From: Thecamonas trahens ATCC 50062
Lineage: Eukaryota > Apusozoa > Apusomonadida > Apusomonadidae
Direction of reading: 5' to 3'
DNA length: 64,000 bases
Assembly: GCF_000142905.1 (NCBI RefSeq)
Contig: NW_013657625.1
Coordinates: 107,208 to 171,207 of the forward strand
This document shows, piece after piece, positions 49,425 through 58,399 of the stretch; positions within the stretch are counted from its first letter, which is position 1, and each line of letters starts with the position of its first letter. A model generated the notes under the pieces. The model was not told the DNA's origin. It worked only from the letters and a program-made list of their open reading frames with translations, and made no database searches. Made by a program: the position numbers and the translations under genes.

Positions 49425-50987
49425 ATGCTCCGACTTGGGATGCAGGTTGCGGCGGCGATGGGCGCAGGAGCGAGCAGAGGTGCGTGGGCAGCTGCGGCGC
49501 AGCGGGCTCGGCTGACGAGCGCAGCAGGGGCACGGTCGGCATCGGCGTCGGGCGAATACGACCTAGCGGTGCTGGGCGGCGGGTCGGGCGGACTGGCGAC
49601 TGCGCGGCGGGCGGCAGAGCACGGGGCCCGGGTGGTACTGGCCGAGGGTGGGAGGCTCGGCGGGACGTGCGTCAACGTCGGGTGCGTGCCCAAGAAGGTG
49701 ACGTGGGAGGCCGTGAACACGCTCGAGGCGGCCAACCACGATTTGGGGGCGTTTGGCGGATACTCTGGCCCGGACGATGCGCGAAGCCACGTTGAGGCCA
49801 AGATCCACTACCCTACGCTCAAGGCCCGCCGCGATGCGTACGTCGAGCGACTCAACGGGATCTACGCCTCGGCGCTTAAGAACGCCGGCGGCAGCGGCGG
49901 CTCGATCGACATTCTGCGCGAGGACGCGCGCCTGTGGAAGGACAGCGATGGCCACGTGGCTGGCGTTGAAGGTAAGGAGACAGGCACCGTTGCCAGCGCG
50001 TCGTCGGTGGTCATCGCCACGGGCTCGACGCCGCTGTTTCCGGCGTCGGTGGCCGGCGCCGCCGAGCTGGGTTCGGACTCGGACGCCTTTTTCACCTGGT
50101 CCAAGCCGCCGGCATCGGTGGCGGTTGTCGGCGGCGGGTACATTGCTGTCGAGCTAGCAGGCATGCTGGCGGCGCTCGGCTCTGAGACCACCATGCTTGT
50201 CCGCGGCCCGCAGGTGCTTCGCCACATCGACCCGCAGATCGCAGACGTGCTCCACTCCCAGCTCACCAGCGCAGGCGTCGACCTCCGCCTCAACACCGGG
50301 GTCTCGGCAGTGACCAAAGGAAGCGACGGCCTGCTGGAGGTGGCCTCGCCCGATGCACAGCTCCCGCTCGGCATGTGGGACAAGGTTCTCTTTGCCACCG
50401 GGCGTGCGCCGCTGACACAGGGCCTCGGCCTCCGCGACGCAGGCATCGAGCTCAACGACGCCGGAGCCATTGTGGTTGATCCACACCACCAGACCTCGAT
50501 CCCGCACGTCTTCGCCATCGGCGACGTGGCTAACACGCCCGGCGACCTCACGCCGGTGGCGATCAAGGCCGGGCGGACGCTCGCGGAGTGGCTTTTCAAC
50601 CCGGCGGCTGCCGGCGCGCCGCCCCTCGACTATGCCACCATCCCCACGGTCATGTTCACCCACCCGCCGATCGGCTCGGTTGGGCTCTCGGAGGCCGAGG
50701 CCGTGGCCAAGTTTGGCGCCGACGCCGTCAAGGTCTACTCGGCGTCGTTCACCAACCTCTTCTACGGCCTCCATGAGCCGGCAGACAAGCAGCCGACGTT
50801 GATGCGCATTGTAGTCAACACCGCCGACTCGGAGCGGGTCCTCGGCATCCACGGCATTGGGCGTGGCATGGACGAGATCATGCAGGGCTTTGGCGTCGCT
50901 GTCACCATGGGCGCCACCAAGGCCGATCTCGACGCCACCATCGCCATCCATCCCACAGCCGGCGAAGAACTGGTGACCATGCGGTGA
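49425..50987 (+). CDS. Glutathione reductase, mitochondrial presequence
   Basis: A single exon of 520 residues. Start: the ATG giving MLRLGMQVAAAMGAG. The first 45 residues are Ala/Arg/Ser-rich without acids, like a mitochondrial transit peptide. FAD-binding GGGSGGLA (about 48), redox-active disulfide GTCVNVGCVPKK (about 82), second dinucleotide fold VVGGGYIAVELA, FAD motif HVFAIGDV and the C-terminal catalytic His-Glu in HPTAGEELVTMR. These identify glutathione reductase; thioredoxin reductase would have different C-terminal signatures. It reduces glutathione disulfide with NADPH. The isocitrate dehydrogenase at 29798 is a plausible NADPH source in the same compartment. It starts 124 nt after the Ariadne stop. 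Confidence 0.93.
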   Translation: MLRLGMQVAAAMGAGASRGAWAAAAQRARLTSAAGARSASASGEYDLAVLGGGSGGLATARRAAEHGARVVLAEGGRLGGTCVNVGCVPKKVTWEAVNTLEAANHDLGAFGGYSGPDDARSHVEAKIHYPTLKARRDAYVERLNGIYASALKNAGGSGGSIDILREDARLWKDSDGHVAGVEGKETGTVASASSVVIATGSTPLFPASVAGAAELGSDSDAFFTWSKPPASVAVVGGGYIAVELAGMLAALGSETTMLVRGPQVLRHIDPQIADVLHSQLTSAGVDLRLNTGVSAVTKGSDGLLEVASPDAQLPLGMWDKVLFATGRAPLTQGLGLRDAGIELNDAGAIVVDPHHQTSIPHVFAIGDVANTPGDLTPVAIKAGRTLAEWLFNPAAAGAPPLDYATIPTVMFTHPPIGSVGLSEAEAVAKFGADAVKVYSASFTNLFYGLHEPADKQPTLMRIVVNTADSERVLGIHGIGRGMDEIMQGFGVAVTMGATKADLDATIAIHPTAGEELVTMR

Positions 50988-51348
50988 GGCGCGGTGGGTC
51001 GAGATAAAAGCGAGCAACAGTTCCCGAGGCCAGTGACAGGAGCAGCAGGCCGGGCGAGCTGGCCGAGTGCCGAGTGCCGAGGCGTCGGGCGAGCGCAGAC
51101 TTTGTTGGCTAAACACCGAACATTGCACTCGCAACGAGGAAGAAGACCAGTGCCGGGCTTTGGGGGGAGGGCATGCTGCGCCCGCTGCGTGTAGTCCAGG
51201 CTCTCGGCGTTGGCGTGCGTACGTCAGGAGAAAAGGGGGGGGGGGGGGGGGGGGAGGGGAGGGGGGGGTATTGACTCATGGGCGTGCGGACGACATGGCG
51301 ACGTGGCGACATGGCTACGTGGCGGCGGCGTGGCGTGGCGGGACGGCG
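50988..51348. other. Intergenic region with a 20-nt G run
   Basis: G20 at 51235-51254, then G4 and G8 blocks to 51268. It lies 50-100 nt before the start of the phosphoglycerate-mutase-like gene, so the assembly may be imprecise here. Confidence 0.6.
51235..51268. repeat. G-run cluster (G20, G4, G8)
   Basis: Twenty uninterrupted G followed by A-separated shorter G blocks, just upstream of the phosphoglycerate-mutase-like gene. It has G-quadruplex potential. Confidence 0.9.
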
Positions 51349-52566
51349 ATGGACGGATCGGAGGGGGTAGGAGGCGTCAAGACCAAGATCAACAGGAGGG
51401 CGGCTGAGCTGAGGGTGAAGCACAAGGGTTTGCTCATGCCTGAGCGGGTGTTTCTGGTCCGGCACGGCGAGTCTGAGGCCAATCTGGACCGGACAGTGTA
51501 CTTCGAGACGCCCGACAACGAGCACGCACTCTCGCTCCGTGGCTTCCAGCAGGCCAAGGCCGCCGGTGAGCTCATCTCGCGGTACGTGCCGCCGGGCGAG
51601 GACTTTATGATCTACCACTCGCCGTTTGAGCGCGCGCTGCAAACGTGCGCCGGCATCTACGCCGTCCTCGCCCAGACGCACGGCGAGGCAAATCTGCATG
51701 TGCGCGAGGATCCGCGTCTCCGCGAGCAAGAGTGGGGCAACTACCAGACGCCATCTGCGCTACAGGCCATCCAGGACGAGCGGGCCAACGTCGGCCGCTT
51801 CTACTACCGCTTCCCAACCGGCGAATCGGGGTGCGACGTCTTTGACCGCGTCTCATCCATGCTCAACACTTTTGTCCGCGACGCATTCGGCACCAAGCGC
51901 AAGAACAATGTTGTCATCGTCTCACACGGTCTCACGCTCCGCCTCTTCCTCATGCGCTTCTTCCGCTGGAACGTCGACACCTTTGAGGCGCTGATGAACT
52001 TTGACAACGGCCAAGTGCTGCTCATGAAAAAGGCACCCCACCATGGGATGGAGATCATGGTCGATCCGCCGGTCGAAAACATCTTTGAAGACCTGCTCAT
52101 CAACACACCGCTCCCGCCAGGCGCCACGTCGTACAACAGCCTCTTTGAGAACGGGGAGTGGACGTCACTGCCGGTCATCCGCGACCTCGCCCGCTCGCTC
52201 TATGGCATGCCGCCCGACCGCTCCGGTCGCTCGCTCCTCGGTCACGCTGAGCCCGAGACCCATGGCGACTACGGCCCCGACACCCTCGACATCGCGATGG
52301 AGGTCTCGCGCGAGCCCGATGACATGGCCGGCCCGCTCGGCCCGCTGCCCGAGACCGACGACCTCGACCGCGCGCCCACAGAGTTTGATGCCATCCATGA
52401 TGCCATCCACCAGGATGTCAACGACTTTGACGCGCCGGCTTTCCCTCGCCGCAAGTCTCCCATCCGGACGAGGCAAGCAGCTCCAACCCGACGGCGACGG
52501 CCCATTCCACCAATCACAAACCCAAGCCCAAGCCCAAGCCCAAGCCGCCGCATACGTTTGCGGTAG
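51349..52566 (+). CDS. Phosphoglycerate-mutase-like histidine phosphatase
   Basis: A single exon; 405 residues from the ATG giving MDGSEGVGGV. An in-frame ATG at 51295 would add 18 Trp/Arg-rich residues that look non-coding. The histidine phosphatase domain starts at FLVRHGES (catalytic His about 39), with SPFERALQT, the REQEWGNYQ loop (general acid region) and VIVSHGLTLR (second catalytic His about 192). The closest known branch is PhoE/Gpm-like proteins of fungi and plants. The C-terminal 130 residues are acidic and Pro-rich and end in a basic tail. Near 52500 a CCCAAG repeat is read differently in the three frames; the alternative ending KPKPPHTFAVEHK also terminates nearby. An indel or small intron could therefore change the C terminus. 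Substrate unknown. Confidence 0.8.
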   Translation: MDGSEGVGGVKTKINRRAAELRVKHKGLLMPERVFLVRHGESEANLDRTVYFETPDNEHALSLRGFQQAKAAGELISRYVPPGEDFMIYHSPFERALQTCAGIYAVLAQTHGEANLHVREDPRLREQEWGNYQTPSALQAIQDERANVGRFYYRFPTGESGCDVFDRVSSMLNTFVRDAFGTKRKNNVVIVSHGLTLRLFLMRFFRWNVDTFEALMNFDNGQVLLMKKAPHHGMEIMVDPPVENIFEDLLINTPLPPGATSYNSLFENGEWTSLPVIRDLARSLYGMPPDRSGRSLLGHAEPETHGDYGPDTLDIAMEVSREPDDMAGPLGPLPETDDLDRAPTEFDAIHDAIHQDVNDFDAPAFPRRKSPIRTRQAAPTRRRRPIPPITNPSPSPSPSRRIRLR

Positions 52567-52675
52567 AGCACAAGTAAGAAGCGACGTCTCCGGACCGCGA
52601 CAGCGTAGGAAAGTAATCAAAAGCATACTCACCAAGCTAGCGCGCTCTCGGAACAGGAGCCATGATCCACATCCG

Positions 52676-54757
52676 CTACAGCAGCCCGCACGCGCCGATG
52701 ACGACGGGTGCCGTCGGGGCGCCAGTACTCGATCCTACGGCCTCGATGGCGTCAAGGACGTCTAGCCCGTCGACGACAGAGCCAAAGACGACATGTTTGC
52801 CATCGCACTGTGGCGCAGGTGCAAGAGTGAGGAAAAACTGCGAGGTGTTCGAGTTGCGGCCCGAGTTGGCCATAGAGACCACGCCGCGGGCATCGTGCTT
52901 GCCCTTGAGCCCGGCCTTCTCGTCCTTGAACTTCTTTCCGTAGATCGACTCGCCACCCGAACCATCGCCGCGGACAAAGTCGCCGCCCTGCGCCACAAAG
53001 CCCGGGACAATGCGGTGGATGGGAGTGCCGGCGTACGACAGCGCTTTGCCCGAGGCCTTGGACACGCCCTTCTCGCCCGAGCAGAGCGCGGCAAAGTTGG
53101 CCACAGCCTTGGGCGCCACCTCGTCATGCAGCTCAATGACTAGCCGTCCTGCACACAGCGACGCCGGCGGCGTCGTCCGCATCCGCCCCTGGCTGCTGTA
53201 CTTTGGGTTGCTTGTGTACAGCTCAGCTGCCAGAGCAGCCTGCTCCTCATCAAGCGCAGCCAGCTCGGCGCCGAGCCCGTACGCGCCGCCCTCGGCCGCC
53301 ACAAACGCACACCCTCGCGCATACGCCGCGTTCTCCTCGCTCCATGCCGCAGCGTCGCCGATGTGGATGTCCATATACACCCGCGTCCGGCTTGCCATGG
53401 TCGACCACCGGCGGCACGAGTCGAGTGGCTCCGCTGCGCTCTCATTCATTACGCTCCGATTCATTACGCTCCGCTCGACTCGATCTTGCGGCCCATCAAT
53501 CGTCGAGGAGGGGGTGAAAGCCGGTGGCGCGGGGCGGAAGCGATGCTTGCGGCGTAGCCGCCGCGGCGAGGCCAGATAGGCGGCGTACTGGCGGCCCAGA
53601 TCGGCGCGGAGCTCCAGGCGGGCACATCGGCCGGCGGCGCGGGTGATGACGTGCAACTGGCTCAGCACCATGTCGCGGACATCAAGCGGTGGCATGTCGT
53701 CTAAGCCTTCACGCTCGATAGCGGCTAGCACCTCAAAGACAACCTGCCGTCCGAGAGCAACCATGAACCCACAGTTCTGAGATGCGCCCGACTGCTGCAC
53801 AAAGTTGGAGACGCGGCGAAGGCCAAGATCCGCCCCATCGTCGACATTGCCGAGCACGCCAGTTCGCAGTAGGCCGGCAAGCGTGTCCTCGGCGGCGGTG
53901 TCGTTGAGGAAGTGGCCGTGCCCGGTCGGCAGCGAGTCGAGCGAGACAATGTCGATGACGCCGCTTGTTGTGTCCATCGTGCACAGCAGCTGCGAATAGT
54001 GGCCGCCGTGGAGCCCAGTGACCGGGATCGAGACCAGGATGTGGCGCCAGAGCTCGCGCTCAACGAGCTCCTTGGCAGTGTCAGGCTCGTCAAGCGAGAG
54101 GAACGGAACAACGTCGTAGACGCCGAGCCAAGCAAACGGCGCGCGCTCGTCATCACCCACGGTCCACTCCTTCGGGCCAAGCTGGTGGGCGAGTCGCTGG
54201 CTCAGATACTCCATCCAGTCGACCTCGATTTGCTCCTCCTCTTCAAGCTGCTCCAGCGAGTCGCCCATCAGCGCGAGGTTGTACATCTCCGACAAAGCCG
54301 CCAGGAACGCCCGCCGCGGCTGCTCATCGGCATCCAGCAGCTCGGCATACAGCTCTGCACCCGACGCCGACGATGACTCGACCGCCACCACGTACGAACC
54401 GCTAGACTCGCTCTCCGCCGACCCCGATCTCACCAGCTCCGACTCGGACGTCCGCTCCGAGAACGATGGATAGGGTGAGGACGACCGAGCGCACGACGAG
54501 TACGAGGCCGAGGACGAGGAGGAGGACGACGAAGAGGAGGGAGGGCGGGAAGTTGAAGTTGAAGACTCTGACGAGCTCCTGTCTGACGATGATGACGACG
54601 ATGAGTGCGTCGTCGAGGCCGAGTCGTTCGACGACGACATGCGTCGCGAGCGCCGCGAGCGCCGCGAGCGCCGCGAGGACGACGTGCGCCGCGAGGACGG
54701 CTTGCGGGAACGCCGGGAAGGACCTTGGCCACTACGGCGGGATGAGCAGCACGGCAT
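52676..54757 (-). CDS. Ulp1/SENP-like protease domain joined to a cyclophilin
   Basis: One open frame, 693 residues. N terminus: basic and poly-Ser (1-100), then acidic. A C48 (Ulp1-type) protease-like region (about 160-400) has LHGGHYSQLL (His), DIVSLDSLPTG (Asp), and QQSGASQNCGFMV (Gln and Cys), the expected order. A cyclophilin follows from an internal ATG (residue 454, nt 53398): RVYMDIHIG, a 55-residue Ala/Glu insertion, then GRLVIELHDEVAPKAVANF, GGDFVRGDGSGG, SMANSGRNSNTSQFF and HVVFGSV. The catalytic Arg region (HRIVPGF) is present. The frame between the two domains contains a short direct repeat and no stop. It may be one fusion protein, or two adjacent genes with the first ending in another frame. 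Confidence 0.65.
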   Translation of the reverse strand: MPCCSSRRSGQGPSRRSRKPSSRRTSSSRRSRRSRRSRRMSSSNDSASTTHSSSSSSSDRSSSESSTSTSRPPSSSSSSSSSSASYSSCARSSSPYPSFSERTSESELVRSGSAESESSGSYVVAVESSSASGAELYAELLDADEQPRRAFLAALSEMYNLALMGDSLEQLEEEEQIEVDWMEYLSQRLAHQLGPKEWTVGDDERAPFAWLGVYDVVPFLSLDEPDTAKELVERELWRHILVSIPVTGLHGGHYSQLLCTMDTTSGVIDIVSLDSLPTGHGHFLNDTAAEDTLAGLLRTGVLGNVDDGADLGLRRVSNFVQQSGASQNCGFMVALGRQVVFEVLAAIEREGLDDMPPLDVRDMVLSQLHVITRAAGRCARLELRADLGRQYAAYLASPRRLRRKHRFRPAPPAFTPSSTIDGPQDRVERSVMNRSVMNESAAEPLDSCRRWSTMASRTRVYMDIHIGDAAAWSEENAAYARGCAFVAAEGGAYGLGAELAALDEEQAALAAELYTSNPKYSSQGRMRTTPPASLCAGRLVIELHDEVAPKAVANFAALCSGEKGVSKASGKALSYAGTPIHRIVPGFVAQGGDFVRGDGSGGESIYGKKFKDEKAGLKGKHDARGVVSMANSGRNSNTSQFFLTLAPAPQCDGKHVVFGSVVDGLDVLDAIEAVGSSTGAPTAPVVIGACGLL

Positions 54758-54880
54758 GGGCAGAGGTGTGGCAGAGAGCGGTGGGTTGGGGGCCGGGGCT
54801 CAGCGGGACATGTCCAGCACCGGGGATCGAGCGGGCAGCGGGCCGGGCGACCGCTTCCCGCTTCCGAGTATGGCTGCCGT

Positions 54881-56068
54881 TTATGATGCAGCATCATCGC
54901 GGTCGTGGCTGCTAGTTGCACCGTCGGTTGCAGTGACAGAGTCAGGGTCGGCAGGCTCAGCTGGAACTGAAGCCGTAGCGCCGTCGTGCTCGGTCTCGGC
55001 ATCCAAAGCAGACTGGAGAATCGAGATGACGTCGGTGATCGTCGGCCGTGCGGCGGGATCGAGAGTGTGCATGCGATGGATGAGGTCGGTCACAAGTGGG
55101 CAGGCAGAGGCCGATGCATCGAGCACCGCCTGAGCTGCTGGTGTGTAGGCGCCAGCGACAATGGCCTGCATGGTGTCCATCTCGCTCGTGTGCTCAAAGG
55201 GGAGCGGGCCAGAGGCGTTGGCCAAGATCATAGCAAAGAGCAGCGTGCCGAGCGACCAGATGTCTGATGCCCTGCCGACGGTCTTGGGCACTCGTAGTTG
55301 CTCGGGTGACATGTACGGGACGGTGCCGGCAAACGGAAGGCGTCGGACACCCGGAGTGGCCAGCAGCTTGGCCTCGTAGCCACGAGCAGCAGCAGCGAGC
55401 GGTGAGTCGTCCAGGACTCGGACACAGCCCATGTCGATGAGTACTGCCAAAGGAAGATCGGCGTCCGGATTCGAGGCCAAAACCACGTTCTCAAGCTTGA
55501 CATCGCGGTGAACAAGGCCAAGAGCATGCAACCACTCCAGTGCACGGGCGACGTCGAGAGCAACTGCGAGTCGGGCGCGTAGCGGACGTGGCGTCGCCAG
55601 CCAGTCCGCAGCATCGCCGCCGGCATACAGTGGCAGGACAAAGTAGAACATGTCTGGTGCGGCCATGATGCCGGCTACACGCGGGAGCGATGCCGGCGGC
55701 GGCGCATCGGCCCCGGCCGGCGGCGCGAGTATGGCCTTGTACACGTCGCGCTCGATCATGATGGCAGCCTCCTGGTGCTCGCGGCGGACGGCGCGACGAG
55801 ACACAGCCTTGACGGCGTACTTCCTGCCTGAAGCCAGTGCATCCCCGCCGCTTGCAGTGGCATCAGACGCATCGGAGGCTGTCGGCGCCGCATCAGAGGC
55901 GGCAAAGACCTGAGCGAAGCGGCCCTCGCCCACGGCCTTGCCCAGGACCAGCTGTCGGGTGCTGCGGATGTGCATGGCGTGAAGAGGCGGAGGGGTGGAG
56001 GCGGAGGGCGAGGAGGGCGACGACGAAGAGGAGGAGGACGAGGAGGAGGACGAGGAGGGCAGCGACAT
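54881..56068 (-). CDS. Ser/Thr protein kinase with DMG motif
   Basis: A single exon of 395 residues. A poly-Ser N terminus (about 22 residues) is followed by the kinase domain from about residue 40: GEGRFAQVF, KYAVKAV, HRDVKLENVV, LIDMGCVRV (DMG instead of DFG), AGTVPYMSPEQL and DIWSLGTLLFAM. The C-terminal 35 residues are acidic and Ser/Thr-rich. Catalytic Lys, the HRD Asp and the metal-binding Asp are present, so it should be active. It resembles the wide CAMK/AGC-like group, but I cannot assign a family. An insertion rich in Ala/Ser/Asp follows the Gly loop. It lies between two minus-strand genes. Confidence 0.82.
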   Translation of the reverse strand: MSLPSSSSSSSSSSSSSPSSPSASTPPPLHAMHIRSTRQLVLGKAVGEGRFAQVFAASDAAPTASDASDATASGGDALASGRKYAVKAVSRRAVRREHQEAAIMIERDVYKAILAPPAGADAPPPASLPRVAGIMAAPDMFYFVLPLYAGGDAADWLATPRPLRARLAVALDVARALEWLHALGLVHRDVKLENVVLASNPDADLPLAVLIDMGCVRVLDDSPLAAAARGYEAKLLATPGVRRLPFAGTVPYMSPEQLRVPKTVGRASDIWSLGTLLFAMILANASGPLPFEHTSEMDTMQAIVAGAYTPAAQAVLDASASACPLVTDLIHRMHTLDPAARPTITDVISILQSALDAETEHDGATASVPAEPADPDSVTATDGATSSHDRDDAAS

Positions 56069-56219
56069 GGTGGGCGAGGAGTGTTTGCTTCGGCGGTAGG
56101 TGAGCGACGAGTGTGGGGCGGCAGCGGCTCAAATGCGGCCGGCTGCGAAGCGGATCGAGGCAAGAAGCAGGCAGAGTGTACGGCTGTCGGTAGTGTACGG
56201 CTATCGGCAAATCAGCGGA

Positions 56220-57155
56220 CTACGGAGGAAAGGTGGGTGCAGTCGGGTCGAGTGCGGCTTGCGTCTCGGCCATTAGGGCTTGGACGTGGTGGAACGACTC
56301 GCCGAGCGCAAAGGAGGCATCGTCGAGGTCGTCGTCGCCAAAGGTGGCGTCCAGCTCGTGATCCATGAGCGAGTCAGTGAGGTTCGCCTGAGTCTCGAGC
56401 GAAGCGCGAAGGACTGACCAGTGCAGATCTTCGCCATCAAAGGCCTGCCCCAGCGCCGACAACGCCGGGCGCACGTCGCCGCCGCTCTCGTTCAAGCTGC
56501 CGCTCTCGCTCTCGCCGCCAGCCTCAAAAACTTCAATGCGGCGGTAGGCCTCGTCAAGCAGCGCCTGCCATTGCGCACGCTCCTCGCGCCGCTTGCTCCG
56601 CTGGGCCTGGACAGCCTCCCGGAGCGAGACAACCTTGTCTTTGAGCTGATGGGTCAGGCGCGCGTACGATGCGATCTTGCCCGCCGCCCGCGCCACCGAG
56701 GCCTCGGCCTCGGCTAGCAGCGGGCGGGCGGCCTTGGCCGCGGCAGCCAGCTCGCGCAGCTGGGCATTCTCGGCCCGCAGCTCGGTAAGCTCGTCGCCAG
56801 CACTAACATCGTCCATGGATCCCGGGCCTGCGTCTGCAGCATCGCCTGGAGCGCCGTCGACAGCGGCGTCTCCAGACCAGGCGTCGGACCAGACCGACAG
56901 CTCTGGATCCTGCGAGACGCCAAACGATGGCGGGTCATCAACATCGTTGTCTGCGGTTTCATCAGCTGCCCGCAACGCTGCTGAACTCGCTGCGCCCGGC
57001 TCTGTCTCGCCCGTAGCCTCATCACGCTCGGTGCCACCGCTGCGCGAGCCTGCCTCACCGTGCCCGCCGCCGTAGTCCTCGTCGCCGTCGCCTCCGGACC
57101 AGTAGCTGCCGCCGTCGTCGACCGACGAGACCGAGGCATAGCCTGCCAGCTCCAT
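56220..57155 (-). CDS. Acidic coiled-coil protein of unknown function
   Basis: A single exon, 311 residues from the ATG giving MELAGYASVSSVDDGG. The upstream in-frame sequence is Pro/Arg/Trp-rich and probably non-coding. The first 140 residues are acidic, Gly/Ser/Asp-rich and probably disordered. A coiled coil (about 145-235; DELTELRAENAQLREL, VVSLREAVQAQRSKRREERAQW) is followed by an acidic helical C terminus. No known domain seen. It is divergently arranged with AMPK beta, with 392 nt between starts. Confidence 0.65.
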   Translation of the reverse strand: MELAGYASVSSVDDGGSYWSGGDGDEDYGGGHGEAGSRSGGTERDEATGETEPGAASSAALRAADETADNDVDDPPSFGVSQDPELSVWSDAWSGDAAVDGAPGDAADAGPGSMDDVSAGDELTELRAENAQLRELAAAAKAARPLLAEAEASVARAAGKIASYARLTHQLKDKVVSLREAVQAQRSKRREERAQWQALLDEAYRRIEVFEAGGESESGSLNESGGDVRPALSALGQAFDGEDLHWSVLRASLETQANLTDSLMDHELDATFGDDDLDDASFALGESFHHVQALMAETQAALDPTAPTFPP

Positions 57156-57547
57156 GCCTCTGACGGCGGGTCTTTGCGTGAAGAGTGCTGTCCCGTGTGA
57201 TTGGCGTGTGTCGGAGCCGGAGGTCAGTTGCCGGTGGCAGGCCGGCGGGCGGGCGAGGGGGCAGGCGGGCGGGCGGGCGGTCGGGCGGTCGGGCGAGCTG
57301 ACGGTTGGGTGGATTGGCTCATCGGATGGCTTCGGTTTTGGGGAACATGCCTGGAGAAGGCTGGCAGGGGGCCACCGCGACCACCGCCACCAACGCCACC
57401 ACCGCCAACACACCACTCGCACACGCCCACACTATCATCAGCTGCACCTCTCTGTGGGGTGGCAAGCGAGTACCGGTTGCGGGTTTACACACACACTCTC
57501 TCTCTCTCTCTCTCCTCCCTCCTCCCTTCCCCCCTCGGTCAGGCGCC
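57156..57547. promoter_or_regulatory. Divergent promoter region
   Basis: It holds GCGGGCGG-type repeats (57243-57300), CCACCG repeats (57378-57405) and a TC dinucleotide run (57498-57512) just before the AMPK beta start. I see no gene. Confidence 0.5.
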
Positions 57548-58396
57548 ATGGGTGCGTCGACGTCCAAGAAGGACAACACCCGCACGCCGCACAGCGACGA
57601 GGGTGCAGAGGGCGGGAGCAGGGGCGCAGCAGTCGAGACCCCGGTCAGACGTGGGCATGGTGTGGGCGTGGAGGGAGGCACGGAGCTGGGAGGAAGCCGA
57701 CAGGAAGGAAGCGGGAGCGAGAGCGGGGCGCGGGCTCGGGCGACAGCGGCGACGACGTCGATTCAGGCGCCAACGAGCGGGAGCGGGGTGGCGCCTGTGG
57801 GCGGACGGGCAACGCTGGTGCCGACGGTGTTTCGGTGGATGGGCGGCGGAAAGTCTGTCTTTGTCTCGGGCTCGTTTGACGGGTGGGCGACGCGTATTCC
57901 GCTGGCCAAGTCGACGTCGGACTTTGCGACCATCATCGATGTGCCGCCAGGCACCCACGAGTACAAGTTCATTGTGGATGGGACGTGGCAGCATGCGCCG
58001 GACCAACCTGCGATGGAGCACACTGATGGCAACCGCAACAACGTGGTCAACGTGTCAGTTGCCGAGGTGTTCTCGGATGAGGAGTGGATCGATGGCGACA
58101 CCGGAATCGCACCCGAGGACGAGAACGAGGACGACGAGGGATGGGGCCAGGTCGAGCCCGATGCACCCGACCAGTACGCGCGCCCGCCCAAGTCGGTGCC
58201 ACCGCACCTCATGAGATGTATTCTCAACACGTGGCAGTCGAAGGACAACGCGGCGGTCCTTCCTATCCCGCACCATACCCAGATCTCGCACCTGTACCTG
58301 CAGCGCGGCTCGCAGCCGCACCTCATGTCGATTGCCACCACCGTCCGATACCGACGCAAGTTTGTGACCACGGTTTACAATGCGCCTGCGGTGTAG
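57548..58396 (+). CDS. AMPK (SNF1) beta regulatory subunit
   Basis: A single exon, 282 residues. The start gives MGASTSKK, a likely N-myristoylation site as in AMPK beta. About 90 disordered residues precede the glycogen-binding CBM48 domain (about 93-175; VFRWMGGGKSVFVSGSFDGW, HEYKFIVDG). The C-terminal ASC domain (about 215-282) has VPPHLMRCILN and LPIPHHTQISHLYLQR (abbreviated in places), matching the alpha/gamma-binding region of AMPK beta/Gal83. AMPK is the energy-sensing kinase. The scaffold should recruit alpha and gamma subunits to membranes and glycogen. Neither is in the window. The stop is 3 nt from that of the convergent RasGEF gene. Confidence 0.93.
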   Translation: MGASTSKKDNTRTPHSDEGAEGGSRGAAVETPVRRGHGVGVEGGTELGGSRQEGSGSESGARARATAATTSIQAPTSGSGVAPVGGRATLVPTVFRWMGGGKSVFVSGSFDGWATRIPLAKSTSDFATIIDVPPGTHEYKFIVDGTWQHAPDQPAMEHTDGNRNNVVNVSVAEVFSDEEWIDGDTGIAPEDENEDDEGWGQVEPDAPDQYARPPKSVPPHLMRCILNTWQSKDNAAVLPIPHHTQISHLYLQRGSQPHLMSIATTVRYRRKFVTTVYNAPAV

Positions 58397-58399
58397 AGG

